A stretch of 64,000 bases of DNA from Siphonodentalium dalli (GCA_032622095.1 CP136062.1:9203710-9267709), one strand, 5' to 3'. Shown: positions 21,372 through 33,115, counted from the first letter of the stretch. Numbers and translations are program-made. Notes: generated from the sequence alone by a model not told the origin.

Positions 21372-21983
21372 ATTTGGTGGGGAATCGGCGCTAAAATTAG
21401 TTTTATCAATTGTGGTGCCCCTCTCCCCTTCCGTGCACCCCTAACGCGAATGGCGCCACGTTTGACATATTTAAACAACACCATTAGATTCCTCATATCA
21501 TGGGAATGATTATATAAAAGTTTCGTGGCAATCGGCGGCAAACATTGTTTCTACCCCTCCCAATTTTTGCCCCTGACAACGGCGTCACTTTAGAAAATCC
21601 TAACCCTCAGCATTATCTTTCTCGTAAAAGTTATCCCTAGTAGACCGTTTGGTGCCATCTAGATGATCCCTCGACGCTAAACTTTTATTGTGCCACTCTT
21701 GACATATTTAAACCTCACCATCAGATTCCTTATATCATGGGGATAATTATACATATGTTTCGTGGCAATCGGCGACAATTTTTTTCTGCCCCTCCTCCTT
21801 TCTGCCCCTGACAACAATGGCGTCAGTTTAGAAAATTATAACCCGCACCATTATCTTTCTCGTAAAAAGTTACCCCTAGTAGACCCCTTTGGTGCCATCT
21901 AGATGGTCCCCTGTGAATTTCTATAGAAAATAGACAGACAGACAGACAGACAGACATTCGCAAATATAGATATAGGAGATAGT
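18980..21983. mobile_element. Repeat element with (ACAG)n tail and ~155-base satellite array
   Basis: The block begins ACTAGCAGGGTTACCCGGCG and ends with (GACA)n, then CATTCGCAAATATAGATATA. A degraded version of the tail sits at 19,897-19,948, suggesting one copy ends there. From about 19,950 to 21,800 a unit of about 155 bases recurs at least ten times. Its core is CACCATTAGACTCCTCATAT-CATGGAGA-GAATATGTAT followed by GGTGGAAATCGGCG. A (TA)n run sits at 21,341-21,369. All frames here are repeat-derived. Confidence 0.7.
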
Positions 21984-23212
21984 GAGTTGAAATATATAAT
22001 GCATTGGCTATGTCTGGAAAACTAGTCATTGTATCGCTTTTTTATCCTTTAAATATGTTTTATTGTGTACACGAAGGGAGTCACACGCATATGATTGTAT
22101 TGTGGTCATCAATACATCTATGTTATGCCCAAGTCACCTTCGCGGTTGTGGGTGATACTAGGTCGTGGTTGAGCCGGACGGGGTGCATTTTATGCACTAC
22201 ATTGCCGTACTACGATCATGGTAGGCCAGGTATTATACAATATCGTTAAATGCACGGTACAGCTCGTGGTATGTATTCCACATTCGGAGTTTACTCTAAA
22301 ACCCTGCGAAACTTCGAGATCCGATTCGATTCGCAAATCGGGCTTGCGATTCGATTCGATTCGATCATATATGATTTAAATATTTTCGAATCACTCTTAA
22401 AATGTTACCATAGCTCGCTGTTGTTGTCTTGCTGCATTGATTTGCACCATACCGCACAATGACGTAACGTTCATACATTGTATTTCCCACCCAAACACGA
22501 AAATGTAGGGAGTTATTATAAATATTGAAAACATATTACGAATGCCAACAATCTTTATTAATTAATAGATATGTACATTTACGTCTAGGCATTCTTGAAA
22601 TGTACTTGCAGATTTGCAATGTTCATGCTTTTCGAAACACAAACTGTATAGTCCAAGTACTTCGACGTAAACCAGCTAGTGAAATTGGTAGGGATAATGC
22701 CGGTGTTACGCCGCAGTCATGTACATAACACCTTCTATATCGGGTATAGCGTTGTTGAACCATTCACCTAAATTCCCGAATTACTAATAAAATATCACAG
22801 TTGTGATCGGAAACCGGTTTATTCCATAGAAAATATTATATTTGTTCTGAGCTACACACGGATTGTCAACTGAAAGTAGTAATGTAATGTCAAAAATATA
22901 TTTTATCACGATGTTTACATAAATACGAACTCATTTGACCTCGCGAAGTGACCGTGTGAATTAAATGTAAACACATCACGGTTAGACGTAATTAGGCAAA
23001 ATATTCTATGTGCAATTTAACATGAGATTTAGGTTATTTAGGTGACCGCCAGATATACTCTTTCTGGTGTATATATATGTTCATGGATTGATTTGTAGGG
23101 TAAAATCTATAAAAAGTGATTAAAAAACCGCCACTGCACCTGGTTGTAAAGTCTGCTATAGAAATATGTGACCCGCCATATCAAATCCAGTCGTAAGTCG
23201 GGATTTTTTGTA
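21984..23212. other. No supported gene; short GATTC repeat
   Basis: The only local structure is (GATTC)n at 22,318-22,366. Frames at 22,004-22,728 have no recognisable product and poor codon structure. Confidence 0.4.
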
Positions 23213-23576
23213 CCCTGTGCCAATGCATGCTCTTATATATGGGAGTCGACCACAGGTCGCCTCGCATATATAAGAGAATGCATTGGCCTAACAATTTTTT
23301 ACAATTTTAATAATTTTTTCTTGTATTTTTTTAACAATATTATAATTTCACCCATACAGAGCCCCATACAAACATGAGCAGACGACACTCTTCTATATGC
23401 TTCTATATATGTGTGGGGCTCCTTGCAGGGTAATGGATGTTTTTTATGTTAAGACCTAAAAATTGTAAAAAACATTTATTTAAAAAAGTGATAAAAAATT
23501 GTTAGGCCAATGCATTCTCTTATATATGGGAGGCGACATATGGTCGACTCGCATATATAAGAGAATGCACAGACAT
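23213..23576. mobile_element. Palindrome-bearing MITE related to the TTAA family, copy 2
   Basis: Two GCCAATGCATTCTCTTATAT palindromes (23,217-23,287 and 23,504-23,568) flank about 215 bases that contain a further imperfect hairpin with GAGCCCCATAC and GTGTGGGGCTCC. The TTAA ends are not preserved. Confidence 0.7.
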
Positions 23577-23577
23577 A

Positions 23578-23852
23578 AGTTCTCCAGCTGAAGTTGGTGA
23601 CATTACTGACATATGACAGTATGCGCAACCATTTGACACCTCAATTATGCATTTTAGAATCTGAACAGAATGGAAAAGAGCTGCTAAAAATGTCAATTTG
23701 TGACTCTAGATACTTCCCAGAATATGAAGCCTAAGCAGAATGAGGTCCTCATAGGGTGTATTTGGCGATGCTAGCCTGCCGTGCAGGGTAGCCTAATTAA
23801 ATTCACCCTCTGGGAACCTCATTCTACAAATGCCAAACACACTCAAAGCTCT
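23578..23852. mobile_element. Family B MITE, truncated on the left
   Basis: The interior (AAGTTCTCCAGCTGAAGTTG onward) and the right hairpin (23,738-23,826) match the long family B copies. The left hairpin is missing and the sequence abuts the preceding MITE. Confidence 0.7.
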
Positions 23853-24119
23853 GAGAAAAGGAATTTAATCTGATATTAATGACCAGTGTATTATAAACAA
23901 TAATGGTGCTACTGACAACTTTAGAAAACAAATGTACAACACTATTAATCTCATTTAAATTATGAATGACATGAATACACTCCCTATCTATCTGGTCCTG
24001 ATTATAAACAACATGTGTCATGTCTGTCAGCCTGGCAGTTCCTAGTAGAGTTGGCTTGTAATGGCAATGCACAGATACTAGTATTAAAAGGAATTCACTG
24101 AACATTTCTGTACAACTGT

Positions 24120-24760
24120 CTGCTCATGTTTCTCCAAAACCCCTGATTTCAACCAAATTTAGTGGGGTGACTAGAGGTACCTACCCCCCCCCCCCCCCAC
24201 CCCCTTCCCGAAGATGTAATGTCATAAGTTCTTCAAAATTTTAATTAAATGTTTTTTATTTTATTTAAATAAAAAATATATTATTTAATAAAAAAAATTA
24301 TTTATTAAAAATAAAATATATATAAAAAAATTTGTTGGTTAAATTGAGCAATAAGTTAAATCTAAAAAAATATTTATTCAGATTTATGTCCATAGCCCCA
24401 CCCACATTTGACCCAGTAACCTCATTTGAACAAATCTGAACCACAGTCACCCAAGGTATCTCATACCAAATATGAACCCATTCGGCCCGACAACTTCAGA
24501 AAAGAAGTCGTTTTAAGAATTACTATGTGGAAAAATAGTTATGGTCCTGACATCAAAACTATTTGACTTGGTGACCTCATTTGAACAAATCTGAATAAGA
24601 GTCACCTAGGGAACATCCACACCAAATATAAACCAAATCGGTCTGATGGTTTCAGAGGAGAAGATGTTTAAAGAATTGTTGACGGACGGACGGACGGACG
24701 ACGGACGAGGAGTGATGACTATAGCTCCACCGGAGACTTCGTCTCAGGTGAGCTAAAAAA
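24120..24760 (+). repeat. Mollusc-type dispersed repeat with (GACG)n tail
   Basis: Two diverged tandem halves contain AATATGAACCCATTCGGCCC and ATATAAACCAAATCGGTCTG. They are followed by (GACG)n at 24,684-24,708 and a TATAGCTCCACC...CAGGTGAGCTAAAAA end. From memory this 3' end is common in molluscan genomes; I do not give it a family name. A C17 run lies at 24,185. Confidence 0.55.
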
Positions 24761-25843
24761 TCCATCTATAAACCGACCGACCACACTGATAACCAAACTA
24801 TGTACGCGTTGTTCCATTTTATCTGATTCACCTCGCGAGATAAATGATATCTTTGATATATTTATATACTTTTCGCAAAGCCACATCGTCACTCTTCAAA
24901 CAGAAAATCAAATTACGACCGGACGCAATACCGGAAGATTACAGGTTATTGTTCCCCTTCGCTGACAGGAAGCACGTGTTGATATGGACTATTGTTGAGT
25001 GTACATGTATTTGAGCATAAAAAGCTGTGACTTATAAGACATGCGCAGTAGGAAGTTACAGCGGCCAGGGAAATGAATGGCGACTATCACTAAAGTAAAC
25101 ATTGTACCCCGACTCTTGATAACATTTCTTATCGTGGAGATATTTTTTTAATACTGCTCACTGGGGACACATAATTGTCATTCCCATTTTGTTGGCATCA
25201 AACCAGCTGATTAAAATCTACGATATATTTACTGTTTGGTAAATAATTAAACTTATTCCGTAAAAATATATATAATTATATCTTGTTTCCATATATCAGT
25301 TTTATCACCAATTTGTTGGTTGCTCGGGTCATTGTATTGTGTTTGATGGTGATTAGGCATGGCCCACACGAGACTATACAAAAAAAATGGAAAAATAAAA
25401 TGAAAAACCTACCGCCCGCCCTTATTTTTTTGGGCTTGATACGGGAAACATGCATTCATTTTGTTTTGGTCTGATTGCTGTAAAATTGTATTCGATGAAT
25501 ACTTCGCGTTTATTTGATCATATGATAAAATATTTCTCAAACTCGTTCCATTTTATACGTAATTTATCAACCTCGTCCACTGAATTCTATTTGAGCCTCT
25601 GTAAACCTCGGCTCAAATCTAATTTAGTGAACTTGGTTCATAAATTTTGTATAAAATAAAAACTCATGTGATATCATCTACTTGTATACTAATCATATGT
25701 AACATACTCTGAGGTGCCAATAATCATGATTGCCTGATAATCGTGATTGCTGGGATTTAGGCTGAATTTGATAATAGTGATGGCAATTTCGCTCTATGTC
25801 TCAAAGCCAAATAATAGCTATTGTTGGAAATTCTCTCCAAAAT
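24761..25843. other. No supported gene
   Basis: An ATG-rich 25,074-25,140 segment ('MATITKVNIVPRLLITF') is open for only 24 codons. At 25,370-25,460 a fragment resembles the terminal repeat of the hAT-like element that follows. Confidence 0.4.
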
Positions 25844-25850
25844 TAATAAG

Positions 25851-27170
25851 GCCTAAAAAAAAAGACGTTTGTTTCGGCTAACCCGACCGACCCTATTTTA
25901 AACCCCCGACCCTAAACTTTTTATTGCCATTGCAAAAAAAAAAAAATTGGACAAAAATAAAAAATAAATTATTATTATTTTTTTTTTTTCTCTTTCAATT
26001 TAGGTCCTAATTCATATCCTAACAAGATGCAAAGCATTTATATATATTGAAATAAGAAATTTTAGTTTAGAAAAAGATTTAAGTTTAACAGTTGGAATCA
26101 TACTGTAAAGTATGTTTGGCTTTATCTAGCTTTCATCTGTGAAAACTTCAAATAGTTTCAGTTCAGGTTTGCTATGATTCAGCCTTCAGACTTCAGTATT
26201 TCAATCAAATACAGTACAGGAACATTAACAATTTGATCGAATCAACCTGGTGATCAGGTGGGATCTCATAATACCAAATGAAAAATTAACATAGAGATTA
26301 GTACTATAAATAGTAAATACTAACTAAATAGACATTGTTTCTGTACTACATGTAGTATATTATGTATGTGTCTCACTTGAATTTTATAAAATAGCCTATT
26401 ATATGAATTAGAGTGATAATGGTAAGTCTCATTTCAAGCAGGATAAGCATAATCCATTGAACCAAAATATATCTGACAATAAGTTATAAGCATTTCCAAT
26501 CCATACATATATAAACATTTCCAAAGTTATGCTTGAGAAACTTGATCAAATTGACCTCTCAGTAAAATTCAAAATACTGACTCAAAGTGCCCTAGATTAG
26601 CTCTAAATGCAATGGATTTTCAATTTTTTTCCAGGGGGAGAACCCCCACCATCAGCAGGGGGTCACCCCTCCCAGACCTTCCTCCGCTCAGGCCTTCATG
26701 TTATGTCTTTGGCATATCATTGCCTAAAAAACAGGTGACCCCAAAAAATACCTAGATCCTTCACTGAATGCGGAGGAGAAGGTGGGGTTGTGAAGCCATC
26801 ATTAAGAGATCGGTACAAGACGGTCACTCCAATATGTGAGAGTGCAGTGGTGCTGGACTGACTCCAGCTGTCGCCAGACCATATGGGAAATATTAGGATT
26901 ATCAAAGACTATATAAGTATATAGACTAGTATATATGTAAATATTGAAGCATATGTAAGATTGAATTGGAGTTTTTAGTTCCTCTGTCATTTGATTTGGG
27001 TTAACCTGATTAGGGCTAAGAAGTGCATAGTTTGGGTTATTGACAAGTATTATACAGTTATTTTTAAAGATACTGAAAAAACAAAGTTAACAAAAAAAAA
27101 GAAGTTAAACCTACCTACCTACCCTAATTTTTTTAGGCTCGTTAGCGGAAACAAATGTATTTTTTTAGGC
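25851..27170. mobile_element. 1.32-kb non-autonomous element with hAT-like ends
   Basis: Perfect termini GCCTAAAAAA and TTTTTTAGGC are flanked by TTAATAAG (25,843-25,850) and CTAATAAG (27,171-27,178), an 8-bp duplication with one mismatch. Similarity continues about 55 bases inward (GTTTGTTTCGGCTAACCCGA versus, read from the other end, ATTTGTTTCCGCTAACGAGC). No transposase frame lies inside. The 8-bp duplication suggests the hAT superfamily. Confidence 0.7.
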
Positions 27171-27269
27171 CTAATAAGAGTACGAGGTAATTCCAACTTT
27201 TTAAAGTCAGCAGCCTATCGATGGTCATTGATGTCATTTCAGATTTACTTACCGGTATATATGGCCGTG

Positions 27270-28010
27270 GATAAAGAACGCTATACAGCTCTTTAGTACC
27301 AAATGCTAAACAGTGGTATACCGCGCTTTAGCTATCTGGGCCTGATACGCTAATTAACAGTATACCGCTCTTTTAGCGTTTGGTGCTAAAGAACAGTATA
27401 CTACTCTTTAGTGGCAAATGCTAAAAGGCGGTATACCATGCCTTAGCTATATGGGCCTGATACGCTAATGAACGGTATACCGCGCTTTAGCGTTTGGTGC
27501 TAAAGAACGGTATACTGCTCTTTAGCAGTAGGTGCTAAAGAGCGGTCCATGTTGGATGAGAAGCACGTGCGTTGCCAAAATATTTTGCGCATTGCGCCAA
27601 CACACAACGTTATAATCAGTACCGCTCTTTAGTCCTTATCGCTAAAGAGCGGTGTGCCGTTCTTTAGCCCTCAGTGCTAAAGAGCGGTACATGTTGGATG
27701 AGCGGCAGGTGTGTTGCCAAGATATTTTGCTCATTGCGCCAAAAGTATAATGTTATAATTCGTAACGCTTTTTAGCCCTCATAGCTAGTGAGCGTTGTGC
27801 CATTATTTAGCCCTCAGAGCTAAAGAGCGGTCCATGTTGGACGAGCGTCACGTGCGTTGCCAAGATATTCTGCGCATTGCACCAACGTATAACGTTATAA
27901 TCAGTATCGCTCTTTACTAGTTTTTAGCCCTCATCGCTAAAGAGAGGTATAACGTTCTTTAGCCCTCAGTGCTAAAGAGCAGTACCTGTATACCGTTTTT
28001 TAGCCACTCC
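27270..28010. repeat. Array of CGCTCTTTAG/CTAAAGAGCG hairpins
   Basis: About 740 bases carry some 16 half-sites of CGCTCTTTAGC or its complement. One perfect 12-bp stem with a 9-base loop lies at 27,622-27,654. Two tandem arrangements are visible: about 125-base units at 27,283-27,540 with TATCTGGGCCTGATACGCTA, and about 160-base units at 27,540-28,000 with GTTGCCAAGATATTTTGC. Confidence 0.8.
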
Positions 28011-28387
28011 GTTTACTTAATTTGAATGCATGTAAATGCCACTGAGAAAAATGCCATGTATTATAGTATAGGTCAGTTTATATTGGTGATGGAGAACAAA
28101 TCTATCTTCAGCATCGATAAAGAACTGCACATGCAACTGCATATGCACCAGCCTTGACCAAATTCAAATTGCGCAAAATTGCCAAATTTAAAACTAAGCA
28201 AAATATAATTATGGGCGGATTTAAATATGAACAACGAATTCACACGATCGCAATGTTGTCGCAGATGAGTGTATCGTGGGTTGTTCTTAAGCCATGGTTA
28301 ACCTCCTGATTACTACCATAAAATCTTTCATGTGACAGCAATTCCGTCGAAAGTGGAGGTAACAAAGGAGACGATACGATTTCGCAT

Positions 28388-28558
28388 CTAAAAATAATAG
28401 CCAGCAATTGAAGTCATCAGGCGAGCGTCTCTGGTATAACGAACTTCACATACAGTACGTTTCATTATTAGGTTTCGGTTCTTACGCTCCCGACCTACTA
28501 TGGCCACCAGAGATTGAACCGCGCAGTTTAAATCACCAAACCACACCTCCATGCTGAA
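28388..28558 (-). CDS. Unrecognised open frame after a TTTTTCAG site
   Basis: On the minus strand, a frame with ATG about 28,552 ('MEVWFGDLNCAVQSLVAIVG...') runs to a stop at 28,388. It follows a splice-acceptor-like TTTTTCAG, so it could be an exon or a short gene. The product is not recognised. The rest of 28,011-28,770 shows nothing I can support except a (TA)n run at 28,677-28,690. Confidence 0.2.
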   Translation of the reverse strand, partial: FSMEVWFGDLNCAVQSLVAIVGRERKNRNLIMKRTVCEVRYTRDARLMTSIAGYYF

Positions 28559-28829
28559 AAATTGGGCAAAATGCATCCTGATATCAAGCAATGTAGATTT
28601 TCAAACTCCGAACGCGCGCGAAAGGTGCACCAAAATCGCGTACAGCATCGGGGCTGTAAAACGAACGCGTGCATACTATATATATATATAGGTTAGCATG
28701 TATATAATACATATAATATATTATTCCCTATAATGGTATAGCTGCTATATACTGCACGTACGATCAATATGATCAGGTTATCAAAGACAAATCGACGAAT
28801 GTAAAGTCGAGTTGGAAAGCACAATGAAA

Positions 28830-29497
28830 TATAGTTACCTTAAAATAATCAGCACAGCCCCATAGTTGTATGAATTCCAATGACCACATAAACATAGGTA
28901 TAGTCATAAACCAAATAGAGAAACAAAACACGATCTGGTCGTACACCCAACATAGAAACCTGGCTCGCCCTTGTTCAGTAGGACCTTGAAGTGGCAGACG
29001 TTTTAGGGAAATCACGTTAAGAGTTATCGAAATGACGTATGTGACGTGTGACGTCACATACCAGGTGTACTTTAACCCCTATCAGCCAAATTGCTTACAC
29101 CTTAAGTTAAAGCAGGGCACAGTATTTACGCCGCAATAATGTAAATGTATTAGGCCTAGATAAAGGAAAAGTTCATAGCTTATAAATTATACAGACTCGA
29201 AATACGATTGATATTATAATTCATACCTAGAACTATAATCAGGGGACATATAGTTGTTATAAAAAGGTTGTTTTTCATACCAGGGAAATGGCAGATTACA
29301 CCACATCCATGCATAAGAGTAAATCCATAGAATAAGTTCATTGGACGCGTGTTGAACAATAGTGCAGGTAAATATAACGTAAACCCGGCTGTACTGTCGG
29401 GAAGGCATATTAAAGACATAGCCCTATTAACAAATCCGGGCGGAAATATTGATAAATCTAGGATATTGGGTACGAAGATATATAACAAGGTATCCAT
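28830..29497 (-). pseudogene. Possible exons of a multi-pass membrane protein
   Basis: A minus-strand exon from ATG 29,497 to a donor at about 29,228 (CTAG/GTATGA) encodes several hydrophobic segments, including 'GFTLYLPALLF' and 'LFITTICPLIIVL'. A possible second exon, from about 29,000 to a GTAACT donor at about 28,837, is in phase with it and contains 'FLCWVYDQIVFCFSIWFMTI'. 'NRAMSLICLPD' is weakly like helix 2 of rhodopsin-class receptors, but no DRY or NPxxY motif is seen. It may be a receptor-gene fragment; I do not recognise it firmly. Confidence 0.3.
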
Positions 29498-29520
29498 TGT
29501 AGCATTAATCTAATTTCTAC

Positions 29521-30083
29521 AAACTAAGGTTTTCCTGTAAACACAATGCCTGCCTACACAACATTTGTTGTAACAATATAGAGATCCAGGGGGGTTGGGA
29601 ACACCGTAGAGTACAGGGGTAAACCTGTCTTCGGTAACATGGACAAAGGTGCGTAATAACCCTAGGTACACATTTCGAAGCGCCACACGGACAATTTTGA
29701 ATGTCAAAATAAATATAGAATAAGTATAGAACGGGAGCGTACCAGTCAAACCGTTCAGCTAGTTTAAATCATAGGGATAGTAATATCACGAAATCGTCAA
29801 ATGTCAAAGCCGAAACTAAGGTTTTCCTGTAAACACAATGCCTGCCTACACAACATTTGTTGTAACAATATAGAGATCCAGGGGGGCTGGGAACACCGTA
29901 GAGTACAGGGGTAAACCTGTCTTCGGTAACATGGACAAAGGTGCGTAATAACCCTAGGTACACATTCCGAAGCGCCACACGGACAATTTTGAATGTCAAA
30001 ATAAATATAGAATAAGTATAGAACGGCAGCGTACCAGTCAAACCGTTCAGCTAGTTTAAATCATAGGGATAGTAATATCACGA
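29521..30083. repeat. 271-base tandem duplication
   Basis: Bases 29,521-29,791 recur at 29,813-30,083 with only a few substitutions, separated by 21 bases. Both copies keep a minus-strand frame 'MTGTLPFYTYSIFILTFKIV...' of about 77 codons. That may be an exon of the neighbouring membrane protein, or an accident of low divergence. Confidence 0.85.
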
Positions 30084-30346
30084 GGGCCACACACCAAGCA
30101 ATATCCACAAAAATGATACTATACACGAATTATTGTAAAACGTACACATAACCTTTCCTGATTGTACTATCGGGAAAAATTCTTAATTGTAAACAAAAGT
30201 GTATGCTTATGCATTGGATGTACTGCCAGATGATATATTTAGTGCTGTAACACAGCTATGTTCATATCGTACATAATTGCATACTTGTATCGCATATGGC
30301 CGTTTAAACTAACAATGCTGAAGGTAGACGCACTTTTGACTGTTAA

Positions 30347-30538
30347 TTAACTTCTAAGCACGTTGTATTCTGCACCTACTGCTGGGCACAGAGCTCTCAA
30401 GCTAATAACACAACATATAACCATTTCTGGAACATTCTCCATACCGACGGGAATAAAGCGGTGAAACAGATTAATGAGATTATGCATACCACTAGGTGAT
30501 AAAACATTTAAGCCTGCACTAATTTGAATAAAAAACAT
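30347..30538 (-). CDS. Conserved short frame near the outer end of the left arm
   Basis: The 63-codon frame ('...GLNVLSPSGMHNLINLFHRF...') is also open in the right arm (48,609-48,800), with one replacement and one silent change in a single codon pair. AG acceptor-like sites (TTCAAATTAG and TTAGTGCAG) precede the coding-like part, so it could be a terminal exon. No family is recognised. Conservation may only reflect recent duplication. Confidence 0.3.
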   Translation of the reverse strand: MFFIQISAGLNVLSPSGMHNLINLFHRFIPVGMENVPEMVICCVISLRALCPAVGAEYNVLRS

Positions 30539-31361
30539 TCAGGGGCCCGTATCATTAGCACATATTGGTTAGGAAAAACAAAATGCCTTTCTAGTTGCCT
30601 CTGAAACAATTAATAAAATTAAAACAATCTACAAAGTTCTCAGCACGTTGGAGACCATCTAGGTATTAAAAACACATCTAACTCCAAGCAGTCAACAGAC
30701 GCTTACAGAGCACAATCCATTGCATAGTGGATCAAAACATTTGACTTACATATCGCAGGTTATACCGAAGCATTTTCACAGATGCACACTCAACAGGTCA
30801 GAATGGTAAACCAATCTCTTTGAATCCACATTAATAACTAATTAAAATATATTTCCTGTTTGTTTCTGCGCTATAACCTTTCGCAGTACAGTCTTATGTG
30901 CACTCACGCTATGACATCATTAAAGGGGGACACTGCACTCACGGTGGGGATATTAAAAGGATAATCTCGGTATGTGCAAGTTAAAGGGAACACAATGCAC
31001 TCTAAAGGGACACACGGCACTCATTGTGAATGAATGAATGTTAAAGAAACACAAGAAACACGCAGTGGGTAAAAGATAAAAGGACGAGAATAACATTTTG
31101 ATGAAGTTTATTGAAATTTAAACACTGTCTGAATCTTCAACCATTAGATTTATTTCTAGGAGTTTCTTGAAGTTTCTCATCGCTTCATCCGCAGCCCATT
31201 CAATATTATATCCGAGGTTGGTCAGTCTGACCATTTTATTCATGGCAGTGTTATGTATGGGGGTGTTTCAATCGATACTGGTATTCTATCAACCATCTGT
31301 AACTTTTGAGAAAGAGACCAAACTATGTGTCGATGCATTCTCGTTGAGCTTTTTCCTCAGC

Positions 31362-31457
31362 CTATTTTTCAGATATGCCCTCTTCTTCCATCAGTTCATC
31401 AACCTTATCAGACCGCACTTCCACCGCTTCCGCATCATCGTTGACGCGTTTCAACAT
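31362..31457 (-). CDS. Short acidic frame downstream of gene A (left)
   Basis: The 31-codon frame ('MLKRVNDDAEAVEVRSDKVD...') ends at a TAG that is present in both arms. Past the TAG the same frame stays open for another 13 codons on the left and about 40 on the right. The right arm lacks the ATG because of an 80-base deletion. It may be the decayed end of a larger gene. Confidence 0.25.
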   Translation of the reverse strand: MLKRVNDDAEAVEVRSDKVDELMEEEGISEK

Positions 31458-31576
31458 ACTTTTTAATGTGTTCATATGGCATGCACATCGCGCAGCTTTC
31501 TTCGGTGAAATTTACACACAAGAGTAATCTTATAGCAGATTTTTGGTGGCACTGAAAAGGGCCGTTTTATGTCAGA

Positions 31577-32008
31577 TCACAAGAAAAGTGGATAAGGGGT
31601 CTTAATGAACTCAAATCCATCCTCTTGGTCCAACTCCAGAAACACAAGCGTACCCTCGATGAGAGATGGAAATATACCTTTCAGTACACTCACATCCTTC
31701 AATGGGCATACGTCTAATGTGTATTTCTTTTTCTCTCTCCAAAACCTGAGCTTTCTCTGCAGAAGGGTTGCCGCTATCGTGAGCAAGAGATCTGTTGTGC
31801 CAAGCCATTCCATGTGTTCTATCTCGTATCCGTTGAACAGTGTAGGGTTGAAAGCCCACACTGTACAGACAAGAGTGAAAAGTTCAAAGAACTTTTCACC
31901 TGTGCCATACACTGCCCAGGAAATGGTCTTCCACACCACTATGTCCCTCGGGGACGTTACACGGATGGCTCTCACATAACATCCAAGATCAGTAGCAGCG
32001 TATTCCAT
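31577..32008 (-). CDS. Palindrome gene A, left copy (unrecognised, 143 aa)
   Basis: The product starts 'MEYAATDLGCYVRAIRV'. It has a hydrophobic middle ('KFFELFTLVCTVWAFNP'), a basic stretch 'LLQRKLRFWREKKKY' and an acidic 'LELDQEDGFEFI' near the end. It has no recognised domain and no signal peptide. It reads outward. Upstream lies the perfect palindrome GACGTCG-CTGA-CGACGTC. The C-terminus differs from the right copy ('PLFL' versus 'PLSCDLT') because of small changes at the end. A 31-codon frame (31,457-31,362) and AATAAA (about 31,113) follow, so a longer transcript is possible. Confidence 0.5.
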   Translation of the reverse strand: MEYAATDLGCYVRAIRVTSPRDIVVWKTISWAVYGTGEKFFELFTLVCTVWAFNPTLFNGYEIEHMEWLGTTDLLLTIAATLLQRKLRFWREKKKYTLDVCPLKDVSVLKGIFPSLIEGTLVFLELDQEDGFEFIKTPYPLFL

Positions 32009-32058
32009 CGTGGATATATTATATGAGATAGTGGCATTGTGTTGTGTGTAAAACGCGC

Positions 32059-32076
32059 GGACGTCGCTGACGACGT
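32059..32076. promoter_or_regulatory. CRE-like 18-base palindrome upstream of gene A (left)
   Basis: GACGTCGCTGACGACGTC is a 7-bp inverted repeat around CTGA about 50 bases upstream of gene A. It contains two GACGTC cores like CREB/ATF sites. The copy in the right arm (47,154-47,171) is unchanged. Confidence 0.5.
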
Positions 32077-32084
32077 CTGGGTGG

Positions 32085-33115
32085 GAAATACCTTAAAGAT
32101 ACACGGCTTTTATGCATTTAAATCTAATTCAGCGTATCCATCAATAAAAACTCTCTTTATTTTCAAAATTGTCGGAATGTCCCACAGCATTGTAACAAAT
32201 TGGAATTCAAGTTATACATTACATAAGCATGTACATTTGATGTACATGTGGAAGTTAGAGAGATGGGATGCAATTCGTGCTGTGACAACAGCATTGTAAC
32301 AGATTGGCACCTTCAAGTTATACGTCATATATGCATGTACATTTAGGGGTTACTCACATATATAAGATAATGCATTGGCACAATGTTACTGTGTTAATAA
32401 TAAGGTGTTATTTAGTTTAGAAATGGTTCGTACATTTGACCGCATTTGGGTCATATACCTTAAAGGTACACGTCACTTATGCATTTAAACCTAATTCCAC
32501 GTATACATCAATAAAAACGCTCTTTATTTTCAAAATTGTTTGAAAGTCCCTAGTTTTAACAAAGATTTTTGCAATATACATGCTTTCATTCATATAAAAT
32601 TGACGAAATGTATGTTAAACGACAACAACATTGTAACAGATTGGCCACTTACCTTCAAGTTATAGGTCACATTAGCCTGTACATTTATGGGAGACAGACA
32701 TACATAATAGAATGCATTGGCACAGTGTTACTGTTAATAATAAGGTGTCATTACTTCAGAAATGGTTCCTATAGCATACTATTGTACCCGTGGTCACATA
32801 CCTTAAAGGTACACGTCACTTAAGCATTTAAACCTAACTCAGCGTATCTATCAATACAACGCTCTTTATTTTCAATTTGTCTGAATGCATCATCGTTGTA
32901 CTAAATTTACATTTAAAATCAAGCATTTATACATAATTGCGCCTATCCATAAATAAAACACGCTCTTTTATTTTCAGAATTTGTCTTAATGTCCATCTTT
33001 TACTAAATTTATATTTAAAATTAAGTATTTAAACATAATTCATCGTATCCATAAATAAAAAACGCTCTTTATTTCCAAAAAATTCCACAGTTTTAACAAA
33101 GATTTTTGCAATCTA
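32085..33115. repeat. Tandem ~430-base modules with ACCTTAAAGGTAC boxes (left arm)
   Basis: Modules carry, in order, TATACCTTAAAGGTACACG, CATTTAAACCTAATTCAGCG, AACGCTCTTTATTTTCAAAA, a GTAACAGATTGGCC block and part of the GCCAATGCATTCTCTTATAT hairpin. Copies start near 32,085, 32,450 and 32,800, with shortened ones to 33,115. Confidence 0.75.

Noticed and set aside
22004..22249. 81-codon frame with hydrophobic start
   Set aside because: No domain, weak start context, flanked by repeat tails; likely chance.
31605..31979. Antisense frame over gene A (and 47,252-47,626 in the other arm)
   Set aside because: A shadow of gene A on the opposite strand; it shows no independent features.
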